Part shown: positions 34,971-50,314 of the stretch, in pieces
Layout: every line of letters starts with the position of its first letter
Numbering within the stretch: the stretch's first letter is position 1
Source of the DNA: Auriscalpium vulgare
Lineage: Eukaryota > Basidiomycota > Agaricomycetes > Russulales > Auriscalpiaceae
Assembly (NCBI GenBank): GCA_019915015.1
Contig: JAHBBC010000019.1
Span: 682,001 to 746,000, forward strand
Direction of reading: 5' to 3'
Length of the DNA stretch: 64,000 nt
The notes under the pieces: model-generated
What the model saw: the letters and a program-made list of their open reading frames with translations, nothing else
The model's database searches: none
What the model was told of the DNA's origin: nothing
Made by a program: the position numbers and the translations under genes

Positions 34971-37374
34971 TTAACACCTGATGAAGTTCCCGACAATCAT
35001 GCTCGGGATGCCCCATGTGTCGCGGCGGATCGTGAACGAGAAGCAGCAATTGATGAAGCCCTCCTCGGCGGGCGTCGTGCGCCGCAGCGCCGGCGGCGTG
35101 CTCGAGCCCGACACGGGCGGCGTAATCAGCGGCTTGAACCGCAGCACGCAGGACGTCAGCACGGCCTTCTGCGTCGAGTCGAACGCGACGTTGCCGTATT
35201 TCTGGCGGTGCACGATGAGGAACGGACGCGACGCGGAGGGGACAGCACGTACCTCCCAGTAGTTGACGGCGCTCTCCTCGGCCATGAGTTCGTATATGCA
35301 GAGGCGGCCCTGGAGTTGTCGCAGTGATTAGCATAGACAGGCGGGCCCATGAGCGGCGCATACGCACGTCGCGCAGCATATATCCGTCGACGCCCACGAG
35401 CTCCGCGAACTCGCGGTTGCCCTTGTAGATCTCGCCAGTGCGTCGCCAAAGGCACGCAGGAATGCCCATCGAAGAGAACACGCGGTCGTAGTCGAGCATC
35501 AGCCGCTCGAAGGCTTCCTCGATGAACACAAGATCCTATATATACCACGCACAGACATAAGAACGGTCGTCAGCACGTACGACGAGGACAAAACGCACGA
35601 TATCGCGAAGAGATTGGGCGATAGCCTGAACCCGCGGATCAGCTAACGCTCGCGGGCAAATGAGTAGGTAAGCTTACCCGGAATTTTGGTCGCAGCACCG
35701 ACAGCGGCTGCAAGATTTGCTGCTTTGACTCTTGTGTGACACTGCGCTCTGGCGCGTCAGCATGGATATACGAGGCACGACGAAGTAAGAGTACGCACTT
35801 TCGGTCCATCCAGCGCGACAAACGCGCGTACCCCTTCACGTAATTGTACGGCTTCAGCAGGCCCGCTTCATACTTCGTCCGAATGACGCGCTTCAAGCGC
35901 TCGTCACGCGAGCCCGGCTCCTGGTCCGCCGCAGTCAACAGGAACTTCTCCGTCATGTTCGCCGTGGGGATGGGCACAATCGACGTCGGGCCCATGTTCT
36001 CGTTGCCGCCAAGTGGTGCAGGAGTCGGCGCGCCGGAGGGCGGCGGAGCGAGCGGGTCGGCGATTTGATTCGTGCCGACATTGGAAGGCACGGAGGCGAG
36101 GGGCTGTTGCGGCGTTTGTGTGAGGGACGCTTGCGACACGGGCGGGGGGAGGGCCGACAAGTCAGGCGTGTTGGTGAAGGTGGTGGAAAGAGGGGGTGCG
36201 ACGCCGCCGGAGGGATTGAAGAACGCCTGCTCGTCGAGCGTTTCCAAGAAATCACTGTAAGGCACGATCAGTCTAAGCTCCGAGGAAGGCAGCGGCTGCG
36301 AGAACCGAACACGCACGAGAGGCTGGAAAATTCCTTTCCGAAGGTCTCCAGCGGGTACATGTACCCAGTCTGCTGCTGTTGCTGCTGCTGCAAGCCCAGA
36401 TTTGACCATGCGGCATTGCCTGGCGTCGGTGGGAAGGGGCGGGCGTGGCTAGAGCATCGTTTATGTCAATAAACACGGAATCCGGAAAGTCACCCAAGGC
36501 GGCCATGGTCATGGTGGTAGGCAAAAGGGAAAACAATGACACGAATCACGGCACCCAAGTGCTGCGATTGATGAAGTACGAAAGAAGGTAGGCACGATGA
36601 AAGTGAGACTTGATCCGCGCAACACTCGATGACGACGAGCCGTGGTAGCCTGGACACCAGACACAGGCGATCGAAAGGGGGATGGGGAGCAGAATCCATA
36701 TCGAGAGCGATTGGCACGCGCGCGCATCCATGATGTGAAGGAAAGATATGACCGCAGGATACTCACGGGGTATGCTCATTGTCTGCGGCGGGGGCACCTG
36801 CGCCGCCGCGGCGGAGGCGGAGGTGCTCGCGGCGGGCGTCGTCTGCTTGTCGCCTTTCCCTGTGCGGTTCTCGTCGTGGCAGAGGTGCCCGATTTCGCGT
36901 TTAATGCTGGACGATGCGTGTGAGCGACGGGACAGAGGATATCGGCATGGGGTTAAGATCGGAGTCGGGGGCGTCAAAGCCGCGGACATGGCGGGTGGAC
37001 GCGGAGGGCCCTCTGCACGGCGTCCAGCGCGTCCCCCGCCCCAAGTCAAGCGTGCGGGACGTCAAAAAGAGCATATATGCGCCATCCGCGCGCGACCGGG
37101 CGATAAAATCCAAGTAGAATGACGACTCACCATCGCTGGCAGGGCCGTCCATCGTCGCAAGTCATATGGCTGCGGCGGCAATAAAGACAGGCGTGGTTGA
37201 CCTTGCGCCGCTTGGCACCTCCGGCCTTGCCAGTGCGTTTCTTGCCGCCGTTTCCGTCGTCGTCGCTGTCCTGCGCATCCTGGGGTGTCTGCTGGGAGGT
37301 GGAAGAGCCAGGCGCGGATGTCGGGCCGGAAATGGCTGTCCCTGAGGCGAGTTCGGGTCGTAAGGCGCAGACAT
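34971..37374 (-). CDS. ERT1: Zn2Cys6 transcription activator of gluconeogenesis, ERT1/AcuK type
   Basis: Nuclear regulator that in other fungi activates PEPCK and fructose-bisphosphatase genes on non-fermentable carbon. Exons: 37,374-37,131; 36,906-36,767; 36,419-36,317; 36,254-35,799; 35,741-35,678; a 27-nt exon 35,625-35,599; 35,535-35,368; 35,309-35,253; 35,201-34,971. The zinc cluster HACLYC...C...CQRC...C (CX2CX6CX5CX2CX8C) is split by the first intron. The family block LKPYNYVKGYARLSRWMDR and the PAS-like domain (GEIYKGNREFAELVGVD, ending VGNFIRC) are intact. Two introns are unusually long (224 and about 347 nt). The start ATG and the zinc cluster are in different frames unless one base is added at the CCC at 37,340-37,342. 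Confidence 0.88.
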
Positions 37375-37847
37375 TTGGAGCAGTTCGTGAGTGGATGCTG
37401 TGTGTGCACGGTGGTTTGGGTAGAGTGAAAAGTAAGGTGACGCAGACTCTATACCAATAAGTACCCGGCTCAGGCGCTCCTTTCTCCCGATTCGCTTATG
37501 TCAGCGGGCCCTCGGCTGCTTGTGATCGGCCCGCCGGCAGCACAATGACATGTCGACATCAATGCCGCCAAACCCGAGAGTACAGGCAGTTCATTGCAGC
37601 ATCATTCTGCCGCAGTCGGCTGTCAATACTCAATTGGCATCGGGGGCGACGGAACCAAGGGGCTTGCATAGTGCGTGCGAACCAATTATAGTGGACAAAC
37701 AGAATTGTTACAGGTACAAAATACAAGATGCCCGCGCAGAAATGGTGCGCAGAAGTCATCCAATCAGTCATAGCGGCATATTGCGTTGGTATCGAGAGCG
37801 ATGCGGAGGAGATATCGGGGCAGCGACGTATGTATGAGGCATGCGCC
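37375..37847. other. Intergenic region upstream of ERT1
   Basis: 473 bp between the ERT1 start and the 3' end of the GH1 gene. No gene is supported. Confidence 0.5.
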
Positions 37848-40541
<2,694 letters not shown>

Positions 40542-42483
40542 GGCTTGCGAGAATTACAGAAGGAGCCGGGCTGGCGGAGACGCGAGGACGGTCCCTTTAA
40601 AGGGGACGACGAGGGCAGGATGGGCCGGCATTTCTGAGGGGAGCCACCGAGAAATGTCCGCGATGGGTGCATGCGAGGGAGCCGAGGTCCGGCGGCAGGA
40701 GGCAGGCGCTGGGAAATCGTGACCAGACGTGACTGTGAATTTGAGAGAAATCGAACTGGCAGACCGCGGCGAGGAGGTGAGTCTGGGGATAAGCTGGGGA
40801 ACTGTGGATAAGCTGGGTATGTTTGCGCGGGGGCGGGGACGAAGCGCTCACGTAAACCCCGCGTCTGCCAAGTTCCCTCGCCCCGACATTTCGCCGGCGC
40901 CTCACCGCCGCCCCCACGGCCCCGCATTGCTCCACACGGCTCTGGACCGCGTCGCCGTTGGGCATTTTCCCGAGTTTCTGCCTCGCCGGTCGAGCGTCAG
41001 CAGCCCCGACGAAGCCCGCACCTTTGCTTGCTGCCCCGGACCTCTTCCCCACTTCCCCGCCCTGGTGCCGCACCGTGCCCAGATCAAGGGCGCGGCGCTT
41101 ACCCGCCCTGCCCTGACGACTCATGCATCAGACGGCCGCTGGTGCATCTGCGTATGATCTCGCGGCCACGACAAACTCAGACAGAAAAGGTATCATTGGG
41201 AGCTCGGAACTTCGACGTGACTGCACCTGGCGGATAATCAAAGTGTCAGTGGCCTTGTTTCGACGGTTCAAACGTTCAGAAGCGAAGCTATCAAGCAACG
41301 ACGTCGACCCTGTAACCAACTACATCGGAACATACCATACCACCGGCCGGATCGAGCTCAGGCTAGTGCGTTTTGTCTAGATTACCTGCTGCGCCAGCAA
41401 GCAGTCCCGACCAGGTTTCGGATATTCTGTGAGTAAGATACGGCCGCTTGAGTCGGACAGCCTTACTCACTGCCGGAGTTCCCAGTCTGGTCCAGACCAC
41501 CCTGCAGCTGCTCATCTTGCGCCACAAACCTTGCCTGAAAATAGCATCCTAGAACGCAAAAATGGATAGCGCTCCAAGCTAAGAATGCCATGTGTGAGCT
41601 ATGTAAATAGTTCCCTTCCATAATAACTGCCCGTGCATCCCCACGCACAGCAAGCGTGCGGGAGAAGAGACGTCGTATTGGATAACCAAGGTCAAGAGGG
41701 TCAGCACGTGCATCCAGCCAACGCAAAGGATGTAATTTTGGCACCTGGTACACGGGAATACACCTCCTTAAGGAGCAGGCGGATGTCCCACCGCGGGAGC
41801 GGGGAGGCGAGCATCCAGACGAAGCATGGAAGGGAGCTTCGGTCGTAGCAGATTGACTGCGTTCGATGCGGGTCCGAGCTAGATCGATACTTCTGGCGTG
41901 CGCGTGAATCAGCAGACGCACTTGACGATTCTGCGGAGCAACGTCCAAAATACACTCACCCTATTTCAGCGTGCGATAGTGCACTCGTGTTCGAGGCGTG
42001 GGTTCAAGTTGTAGCCGATGAGAACTCCGTCGTCGACACCGCTTATGTAGCGCCTGCAAGGGGAACGCGTTTCAGCATACACGCAGCACGATAGCAGCAT
42101 CACGTTGCCTTCAGTACAGCCCACGCTCATTGCTTCTCGGGCTGACAGTCAGTCTGCTTGCACGACAATACAGCAGTGGTTCACATGTCCATCTTGATAC
42201 AGCAGCGGCAGGAACGAACGGCGCGCGAGGCACGTCACATGCCGCGAAGCGCAGAGTGCTAAGTATCGCGCCTGGGAACCCACTTCGGTGCCGGCAGAGC
42301 CTCGACAAACTGAAACTCGCGCTCTGCGGCACGCACCACAGCGGCGAAGGAGAACCGCTTATCGGATAGTCCGACGCACGGACGAGGCGCCACATGAAGT
42401 ACTTACCCGGAGCGCAGGCAGGAACTCCCAATCGGAAGAAGCTATAGGATATGCTATTAGTTTCGCGCTCAGATACTTGAACA
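40542..42483. other. GH1 promoter side and gene-poor stretch
   Basis: No complete gene can be supported. A short protein-like minus-strand run (YISGVDDGVLIGYNLNPR) lies near 41,990-42,055 without a usable start. A longer minus-strand frame at 41,463-41,948 has no recognisable domain. The 40,600-41,150 part is GC-rich and open in several frames. Confidence 0.4.
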
Positions 42484-44490
42484 TCACCGGAACCGCTCCT
42501 CGTAGTTCGAATATATAATAGCCGCGAACGCTGCGAACTCGTGTAGATCAGCCAGATTCTGCAACAGGCACGTCAGCAAGTAAATGGAACAGGTGCGCTG
42601 CATTGTAACATACGTCAACCAACTCGTTCGGCAGGCCATTAAGCGCTAAATTGGTCCACCGCGCAAGCCCGGGCAGGACACTCGCGAGTCGCAACCGCAC
42701 GACGTCGCCTTCCTGTCCCTCGCCGACAAAAACGTTCTTGCTGAGCCCGTCGAACAGCACTTCCGTCGCGCGGTCAAGGGAGCGCTCCAGCACGACGGCG
42801 AAGTCAGCTGACGCAAGAAGATCGCGCGTTTCCTCGAGAAGCGTGGTGAATGCGGGTTCATGCACGTCGGTGTGCGCAGGCGGGAAGCCGCCGTGGGTCA
42901 GTAGATGCGACAATGCGGAGGATGTTGGGGGAAGGAGGGTCGAGAGGAAGCTGTGGGGAGGAAAGAATAGACGGAAGCGGAATGATGAGTGGCGACCGCA
43001 TTGCAAGACACAAGAAAAACATACTTGATCCGTCGTTCCCTTCCTTCGAAGGTGATCTCGTGCTCGACGCGTCTCCGAACATCGCTGATGAGCCTGTGAA
43101 GCTCTACCACGCCAAGCTTCCCCTTCAAGGACACACTGCAGCCTGGTCGTTAGACCTCTCACTGCGAGCGAGGGCGGCGGACTCACTCCTCGAAAACCTC
43201 CTCCACACCCCTGCGCACGCGCTCGCCTACATCTTTCCACCCCACGTTCAAGATCCACCAGCTCAGCGTCAGGAATTTCCGTTCGGTCTCCTCACTCACG
43301 CCCTCCCGCCAGATACTCTCGTCCTCCCACTCGTCCCTCTGAGCCAGCAGCAGCGCCGCCTCGAGGTCCTCGCTGTACGCGCGGCGCGAGGAGAACGAGA
43401 AGAACAGGGATGCGACTGAAGTCTCCGTGTCGAACTTGGCACGTTCCTCTTCGTCGCGCTCCAACTGGATGACAGACTGGACGTATTTGAAGCGTCCGAG
43501 CAGTGATAGCTGGATGTTGGTAAAGACGGAGAGAAGGGTCATGGAGTATATGACAGTCAATGTTCGCGTTACAGCTATATGCGCCACGATCGCCAGTAAG
43601 TATAGTATCGCAGTGAGCGCAGGAGTCACTTACTGAGCATCTTAATTTCGCGCCAAATTTCGGCTTTGCTTCGCGTGTCCACGCTCATCTGCGATGTAAC
43701 AAGATCCGTCTGAGATAAATGGATTAGTGTGGAAAGCCGCGATCGTAGGAAAAGAGCTCACTGGACCGGAATCGCCATAACTGCTAACCGCAGAGCTGCT
43801 CAACCCCGACTCCGACGCCAATGCATCGATGTGGCGATGCGGCGCGTCCGCAAGCACCTTCTGGTCTGAAGAGGATGCCTCCGATGTCTGCTGGGAGTGC
43901 GTCGAATTCGAAAAGCTGTCGACCCAGCTCGCCCGGGACTCCGCCAGTCGCGAGTCGCTGGATTCGTCTTGGACGGAGTATGAGAGCACAGATATTGACC
44001 CATTTTCTGATACTGTGTCAGAGTTTCGTGAGATTTCGATGCTAGACTCCATCGAGGAGGGCTCAGGTGATGTAGGGGCGGGGTTTGGCGGTTGTAGCGC
44101 CTCTTGCGACGGTGCGGGCGGTGGGTGCGACAATCTTTGGGACTTGGAGCGCGACTGCAGTTCTGCAGTGAGAGATTCGATGTCCATTCCTTTCAGAACA
44201 TGTGTGCCCAGCATGGGCAAACGCGCCATGACTGTGAAGGAGATGTCCTCCATGTTCGCCTGGAAGCGTTTGCGAAGACTACAGCGCAGTGAGCCCCGTC
44301 GCCCTCAACGGAGCACGCATACGTCCACTCACTTATCTCGCGCCGCACGTTCTTGTACGACCTTGTTCCGAACATCCTTCAGTCGACTGCTCACATAACG
44401 TCCAACCAAGTACACTCCTCCGCTGACGCCGGCTGCCTTGGCGAATCCTCTGCGTCGCTCGTAGAAGAAGTTTGTCACAGAGTTGAGCAT
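42484..44490 (-). CDS. PEX3: Peroxin-3, peroxisomal membrane biogenesis
   Basis: Membrane anchor that docks PEX19 for insertion of peroxisomal membrane proteins. ATG 44,490 (MLNSVTNFFYERRRG) opens the typical N-terminus: basic residues around a hydrophobic segment (GGVYLVGRYV). Exon 2 from 44,278 carries MEDISFTVMARLPMLG and a Ser-rich insert. Later exons have IYSMTLLSVFTNIQLSLLGR, SWWILNVGWKDV, LARWTNLALNGLPNEL and end IIYSNYEERFR at TGA 42,484. Introns include 44,332-44,279 and about five more of 50-130 nt. All joins keep frame. It is divergent from the small gene at 44,848 with 357 bp between the start codons. Confidence 0.92.
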
Positions 44491-44847
44491 GTTTCACGTC
44501 TTGGTATTGAGGTCATTCGTCCGGGGTACATGCAGAGGAGGTGCGAGAGTAGAGCGCTGCAGCCGTGTTCCCCGTCACCGGCTGCGGCAATGCGTTGATG
44601 GTCCCGGAGAGCACGTGTTTCCGTCGCTCAGAGCCTCGCACGGAAAGTACAGCCAGTAGAGGTGACAATACTCAAGAGGAGAGCGTAGAATTCACTGAGA
44701 GGTCGAGGAGGGTACAGACTGTGTGGCGCAACGACAGAGACGTCGAGCTCACCGCAGCGGACGGCGGCGTAGGCGCGGCTTACATCATCGCCACGCATCG
44801 TCGCGCGCTGCAGCTTTCTGGACTGCAACTGTCATTCTGTCTCGACC
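44491..44847. promoter_or_regulatory. Bidirectional promoter between PEX3 and the small membrane protein gene
   Basis: 357 bp separate the two divergent start codons and hold no other gene. No specific binding motif is claimed. Confidence 0.5.
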
Positions 44848-45326
44848 ATGGTGCGTGCTCCTCTTGCATGCCTTTATATACTTTGAAAACATTCTTTCCA
44901 GGGTGGAGGAGCGAGATATCCATATCCTAAGGAAGTTTGGTCGCCAGCAGGTGCGTAGGATTCAACAACGTCTCGCCTGTATCCCACCGCTGTGCTCAAC
45001 TGAATCCGTCACTAGGTGGTTGGTGGACACGTCCCTCGAACTGGAAGTCCAACACCGCCATACTTTTCGCCGGTATCCTCGCCACGACGTATGGCGTTTG
45101 GACTTTGAGCGCGGACAAGGAAGTGCGTCCTATCCCTTCTTTCTCTGTTCAACGGGGCTCATCTCGCATTACGTGTAGGTGCGCTTTGTCGAACCAGTCC
45201 GCCCAATACCTTCAATGCGGGTAAGCAGTCCCTTCCGTGGCGCTTCAGCTCTCGGGTGTTAATTTGAAAGTCTAGTGGACGAAGCAGTACCGCGATGCTG
45301 CTGCTAAGGACAAAGAGGAATCATAG
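44848..45326 (+). CDS. Small conserved membrane protein, 83 residues
   Basis: Five coding exons: 44,848-44,850, 44,902-44,950, 45,016-45,122, 45,179-45,220 and 45,276-45,326. The first coding exon is the ATG alone, followed at once by a GTGCGT donor. The protein has YPYPKEVWSPAGGWW, a single hydrophobic segment (AILFAGILATTYGVW) and a short basic tail (WTKQYRD). This layout resembles small fungal inner-mitochondrial-membrane proteins with a YPYPK...WSPxGGWW motif. I do not have a secure family name. The exact phase of all four introns supports the model. Too short to be seen as one open frame. Confidence 0.8.
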
Positions 45327-47188
45327 AAATTTGCCTCCCAATAAAGTCCTCTCTTCCTGCCTCTCAATCATAGCAAACGGGCGCGAGATAGGCGCACGGC
45401 AATAGCCCGTGAATCATCGAACACCAACCATCGCAATGGCGCGTGGGGGTCGAGCCAGGATGTCACGCTATTTCCATCGTAGATGTCAATGCAAACCCGG
45501 TCAGTTCGAGCTCGTTCGAGGCGACATCCCATTTGCGAGCCCGCTACTTATCTGCCGGGGCGCACCGTCATGGCGAGACGCCGGCGCCTCGTTGCGATGA
45601 CGGCAAATGCACGCAGCCTGCTCCGCGGGCTCTGTGTAACTTCGGGGAAGCTGTCTCGCGTGGTAAGAGCTTCGGCCACGAACCATGTCGAGGGCATACA
45701 TTCGGGGGTGACTTGTCAGCGTCGTTTGCTTCTAGCCGTCGCAGAAATGACTTCCCTCCGCATTATAAACGCCCGAGGGCGGTGTCAGCAGCGACTTAGA
45801 GCGAGTGACTGACACGGTTTCCATCCAAGAAGACCACGACTCGGGCCAAACTAGGGTGGCAAGGCTTTACTGGTGACGAGGCAGACAGGCAAAGGGTCAA
45901 ACTGTATGTGGCCACAATGTCGACCGCGACGCTACGCCACGTTAATGAAGCTTGTGCGTACAAAGGACTAGTACTATACATACTTACAGCTTCAGTTGCA
46001 GCTGCAGAATGGAACTGCTCTTGGCAGCCAGTCAGTCGGTCTCAAGGCAGCCGTGTTAACGACAGGCTCAAAGCAACGCGCCGCCGAGGACGACACGAAG
46101 CACGCGAATCGTCACCCGGAGATCGACTAGATGAGAGATACATATCTCGGGCGGCTTCGCATCAACCTGATACAGTGTAAGCAGGTGTAAGCCTGGGTAC
46201 CGGAGAAACTGGGGAGACACCGCGGAAGGTACATGTGGATGGCGGATTGCTGGACGGTTCGACTGATGCTCCGACGGTCACGTAGGAAAGATGCGGAATC
46301 GGAGCTCGAGACTGGTTCTCTGTCGCGGTACCGGTGGCAGTCGTTGCCAGCACGTTCGACCGGATATGAGGATATTACAGTTCTTATGATTTGCTCATAG
46401 CCTGCTAGGGCTCATACTAGTATGCGTTACTCACGAGGTGATGCTTTTATCCTGCTGCAAATAAGGGCTGACATCCGGAAGTGCGCCCTTTATTTGATGA
46501 AGTTAAATGGGTTCGAGTGCCAAGCCGCCGAAGGCAGGCTCCGAAAAAGACTCGGAGTCGAACGCAACCAAAGCATACGCACCTGGCTGTCGATCACAAA
46601 ACAGCGCACTCCACGTGCGGTTCTCCATCTTCCTCCATTTTCATCATTCCGCTATTGTTCCGCTACATAAAATTCCGTCGCGATACACGATAGCTTCGTC
46701 GTAACCGCGGCACCCGGGCCGGAATCGCACATCTCAGGTCCCAGGATGCCGTGCAGCCGTGCTTCAAGCCTACTTGTGCAACACACACACACACGGAAGC
46801 CCGCTTGTGTAGGACCCGACGAGAATGCGCATGGCGCTTCGTCTACTGTCGCCATTCCCAGCCCTTGGACGGCCAGACGAACCTGAGTGCTCCAAGGTCC
46901 AGCCAAAGCCGAATGAGCCACTATGTACTAGGTAGCGAGAATTCCCAAATTCCGTGTCGTATAATTCAAGATTGATCTGACTCGAACGAACACATACTAC
47001 ATCTGGTGTGATAGCGAAGGCGAAGCCCCTACTAAATTACCAGCTTCCTACTACCAAGACAGACAACTACGTTCAACTTCATCACCTCGTACAGCTGATA
47101 GGTCCCATCTGTGTCATGAATCCCCCACACAGCTTAAATGAAAAGACGGAATACATATGCGGCCCTGCCCGAAAGCAGTCCTCGCCGC
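45327..47188. other. Stretch without recognisable gene
   Basis: Many short open frames on both strands, none with a protein-like run, repeat structure or clean introns. A short (AC)n run lies near 46,782. No tRNA-like fold was found. Confidence 0.45.
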
Positions 47189-49665
47189 TCACGCGCTGGC
47201 CGCGACCTTCGCCTTGATCGTCTCGACGACGGCAGGCTCCGCGAGCGTGCTAAGATCTCCGAGCTGGTCGCCCTCGCCCGCTACAATCTTGCGCATAATG
47301 CGGCGCATGATCTGCAGCAACACGATGAGCTTGCCGAACACAAACTCGGATTAAGAAGAGGCGTACCTTTCCGGATCGTGTCTTGGGCAGATCGCTGACG
47401 ATGTAGACCTTCTTCGGTGCGGCGAACGGGCCGATCACCTTGCGGACCTGCAGGGTGAGTTCCTTGACCAGGCTCAAATCGTCATTGGGATCATATTTGA
47501 ATTCACTGCCGAGATCTCGCGATAAGCTTATGTATGGTGGAAGGGACGAAGGGCTACACACGGTTTCAGAGTCACGAAGGCGAAGACTGCTTGACCAGTG
47601 AGCTCATCGGCGGAACCAATGACTGCGGGCACATTTCATGAGTTGACGTAACGACGAGGGCAACATCAAACTTGCCAGCTGTCTCGGCAACACCGGGGTG
47701 CAAAATGAGCGCAGACTCGATTTCGGCGGTCGACAGACGATGGCCAGAGACGTTGATGACATCTGCAAGAAGCCTTGATTGAGAGGAGAGCGCATACGAG
47801 ACGATAGAGGCCTACCGTCGACACGTCCTTTGATCCAGATGTATCCGTGCTCGTCGCGCGCAGCGCCATCACCGGTGTAGAACACACCAGGGTAGGGTTT
47901 CATGTACGTCTCGAGGTAGCGCTGGTGGTCCTGGAAAACCGTGCGCGCAATGGATGGCCACGGGTTCCTGAGAGCCAGCACACCCTCTACATTGTTCCCC
48001 TCCAGTTCCTGTCAAGGAAAGCAATGTTAGTAAAACTTAAGTCCTTGCGATGATTTCCTGCAGTACCTTGCCGGAAGTGGGGTCCAAGATCACCGGCTCG
48101 ATACCGAAGAACGGCACTGTGGCGGAGCCTGGCTTCGTCTCGATCGCGCCGGGGAACGGAGTGACGACAATGGAGCCCGTCTCCGTTTGCCAGAATGTGT
48201 CCACGATGGCCGCCTGGAAACGCCCGACGTGCTCGTTAAACCAATTCCACGCCTCGGGGTTGATCGGTTCTCCAACGCTGCCAAGCACGCGGAGCGAGCT
48301 CAGGTCATGCGGCTCGACGTGATGCTCACCAAGGCGCCGCAGGAGGCGGATCGCAGTCGGCGCGGAGTAGAACTGGGTAAGCTTGTGCTTCTCAACCGTT
48401 TGCCAGTAGCGCGATGGGGTCGGGTAAACGGGTGTCGATTCGAAGACGACGGTGGACACGCCGTTCGCGAGCGGCCCATACACGATGTAACTGAGCAAGT
48501 GAATGAGTTGACGGGGGCTGGAACTGAGATTGAAAGAAGACGTACGTGTGCCCGGTGATCCAGCCTACGTCCGCCATGCACGCAAACTTGTCATCTGGAT
48601 GGACATCGAAAACATACTTGACTGTGAGGGCAGCGCCGAGAAGATAGCCGCCAGTCGTGTGCACGACACCCTTTGGCTTCCCAGTTGACCCGGAGGTCTG
48701 GCGGCGATGATGTGAGCACGCGTGACTTAGATAAGATAGACGGGCGTACGTAGAGGATGAACAACGGGTCCTCGCTCGCCATAATCTCGGGCGGGCAGTA
48801 GTTGGGTACGCGGGCAGTCTCCTCGTGCCACCACTTGTCACGGCCTTCTGTCCAGGCGACATTGCTGCCTGTTCGCTTAAGCACGAGGACGTGCTCGACG
48901 CCAGGGCACTGCTTGACGGCGGCGTCGACGATCGCCTTGGTAGCAATCGTTTTGCCTCCACGACGACCCTCGTCGGAGGTGAGGAGCACGCGGCTCTTGC
49001 AATCGTTGACCCGATCACGCAGGGATTCTGCAGAGAAGCCAGCGAAGACGACCGAGTGAACGGCGCCGATACGCGCACACGCAAGGAAAGCAGCGACCGC
49101 TTGCCAAGTCATGGGCAGGTAGATGGAGACCGTGTCGCCCTTCTTGACACCGAGCGACTTGAGCACGTTCGCGACGCTGCAGACCTCATGCAGGAGCTGG
49201 GAGTAGGAGATCTCGGCGCCTTCATTGGGCTCGTCGGCTTCGTAAATGATGGCAGTCTGTCCGGAGGAATCAGACCAAAATCATCGGGAAACGGTGAAGA
49301 CGCGCACCTTATCAGGATGCTTGAACGCCCATCGATCAACGCAGTTGTACGAGGCATTCAGACCGCCCTCTGGGAACCAAACGATGTCGCCCTTCTCGAA
49401 GGAGCCCGCGCGGACGGTGTGGAACGGCCTGTCCCAGTAGAGCATCTCCCTCGCTTTCTGGAAAACGTAGGGTCAGCACGTTGCCAGCCAGAGTCGTCCA
49501 GAAGAGCCGCACATGTGCCCACCACTTGTCGGACTCATGACCGACGGTCTCCTTATGGGCATCCCTGTAGGCTTCGATGTGAGGCCCGATGTGCGGCTTC
49601 TTGTGGCCAGACTTGAGGCGAGGCGCAACGGGGTGGATGGGGATCTTTGCTTGCGGTTCGGCCAT
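47189..49665 (-). CDS. ACS1: Acetyl-coenzyme A synthetase
   Basis: Forms acetyl-CoA from acetate, ATP and CoA through an acetyl-AMP intermediate; cytosolic/nuclear in fungi. ATG 49,665 ([15 protein letters not shown]). Family marks in order: [39 protein letters not shown], the AMP-binding P-loop [11 protein letters not shown] (split by an intron), [41 protein letters not shown], and the catalytic Lys region TRSGKIMRRI. It ends KAKVAASA. About nine introns, one of which (47,675-47,623) has a GC-AG boundary. No frameshift is seen. Divergent from the DUF2461 gene. Its substrate route (acetate to acetyl-CoA) fits the ERT1 regulator nearby. Confidence 0.95.
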
Positions 49666-50314
49666 GGTGAGAGGGAGGGAAATGAAGTAAAGCACAGAGC
49701 GCTCCTGAGATTCTTAAATATAAGGGGCCAATGCTAGTGAGCGTCTTGCGTAAGGACCGTTCCTTGTCAAATGTGATCCGTGGTGCGGGGCAGCCGCTGT
49801 TCGCTCCCGCCGACCTGCCAACAGGAGCAACTGCGCCGGCCGTCGCTGCTGCCCTCGCGGTCGCGCGGCCGGTGCCACGCCGGGTCTTGGCGACGGCGAC
49901 GGCATCCCCGCACTGTGGGGAAAGTGCGGAACGTCAGCGGATTGGCGCGCTGCTGCATGCGGGGCTCCGCGCACGCCCACCAGCGGCCCCAGAGCGGCCC
50001 AGGCCGACCGCCGCCCCCGCCCCTCCGTGCATACAACAGTCGCCTGATACCCGCAGACGAGTGCGCTGCTGAGCAACCTCCGTCGCCGTCGTCGAGTGAT
50101 CGATGAAGCGCGATGCGCGAAGATAAGGCGCAAACGGCATGATCGGGAGATGTATGCGCCACCCGGCGCGTCGCCGGTGCGCTCAGCGCTCATCGACCTA
50201 CGCGTCCACGTACAACTGTCCACTACTTACTGGCCGCCAGGCCCACCACATTGACGCCGTGACGTACTGTGCATCAGCCATCTTGCCTCTAGCGACCAAC
50301 TAGCGCACCCACCT
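49666..50314. promoter_or_regulatory. Divergent promoter region of ACS1 and the DUF2461 gene
   Basis: 649 bp between divergent start codons. GC-rich, so several frames stay open, but none is protein-like. No specific site is claimed. Confidence 0.45.

Noticed and set aside
40597..41124. A 175-codon minus-strand frame upstream of GH1.
   Set aside because: GC-rich DNA open in several frames, without splice support or protein-like runs; it lies in the GH1 promoter side.
41960..42060. A tRNA-like GGTTCAAGTT box.
   Set aside because: The surrounding bases cannot form the T-stem or acceptor stem.
42359..42484. A longer 3' end for PEX3 reading through to 42,359.
   Set aside because: Careful reading of the TATTATATAT stretch gives the frame IIYSNYEERFR and a TGA at 42,484, which fits the expected end.
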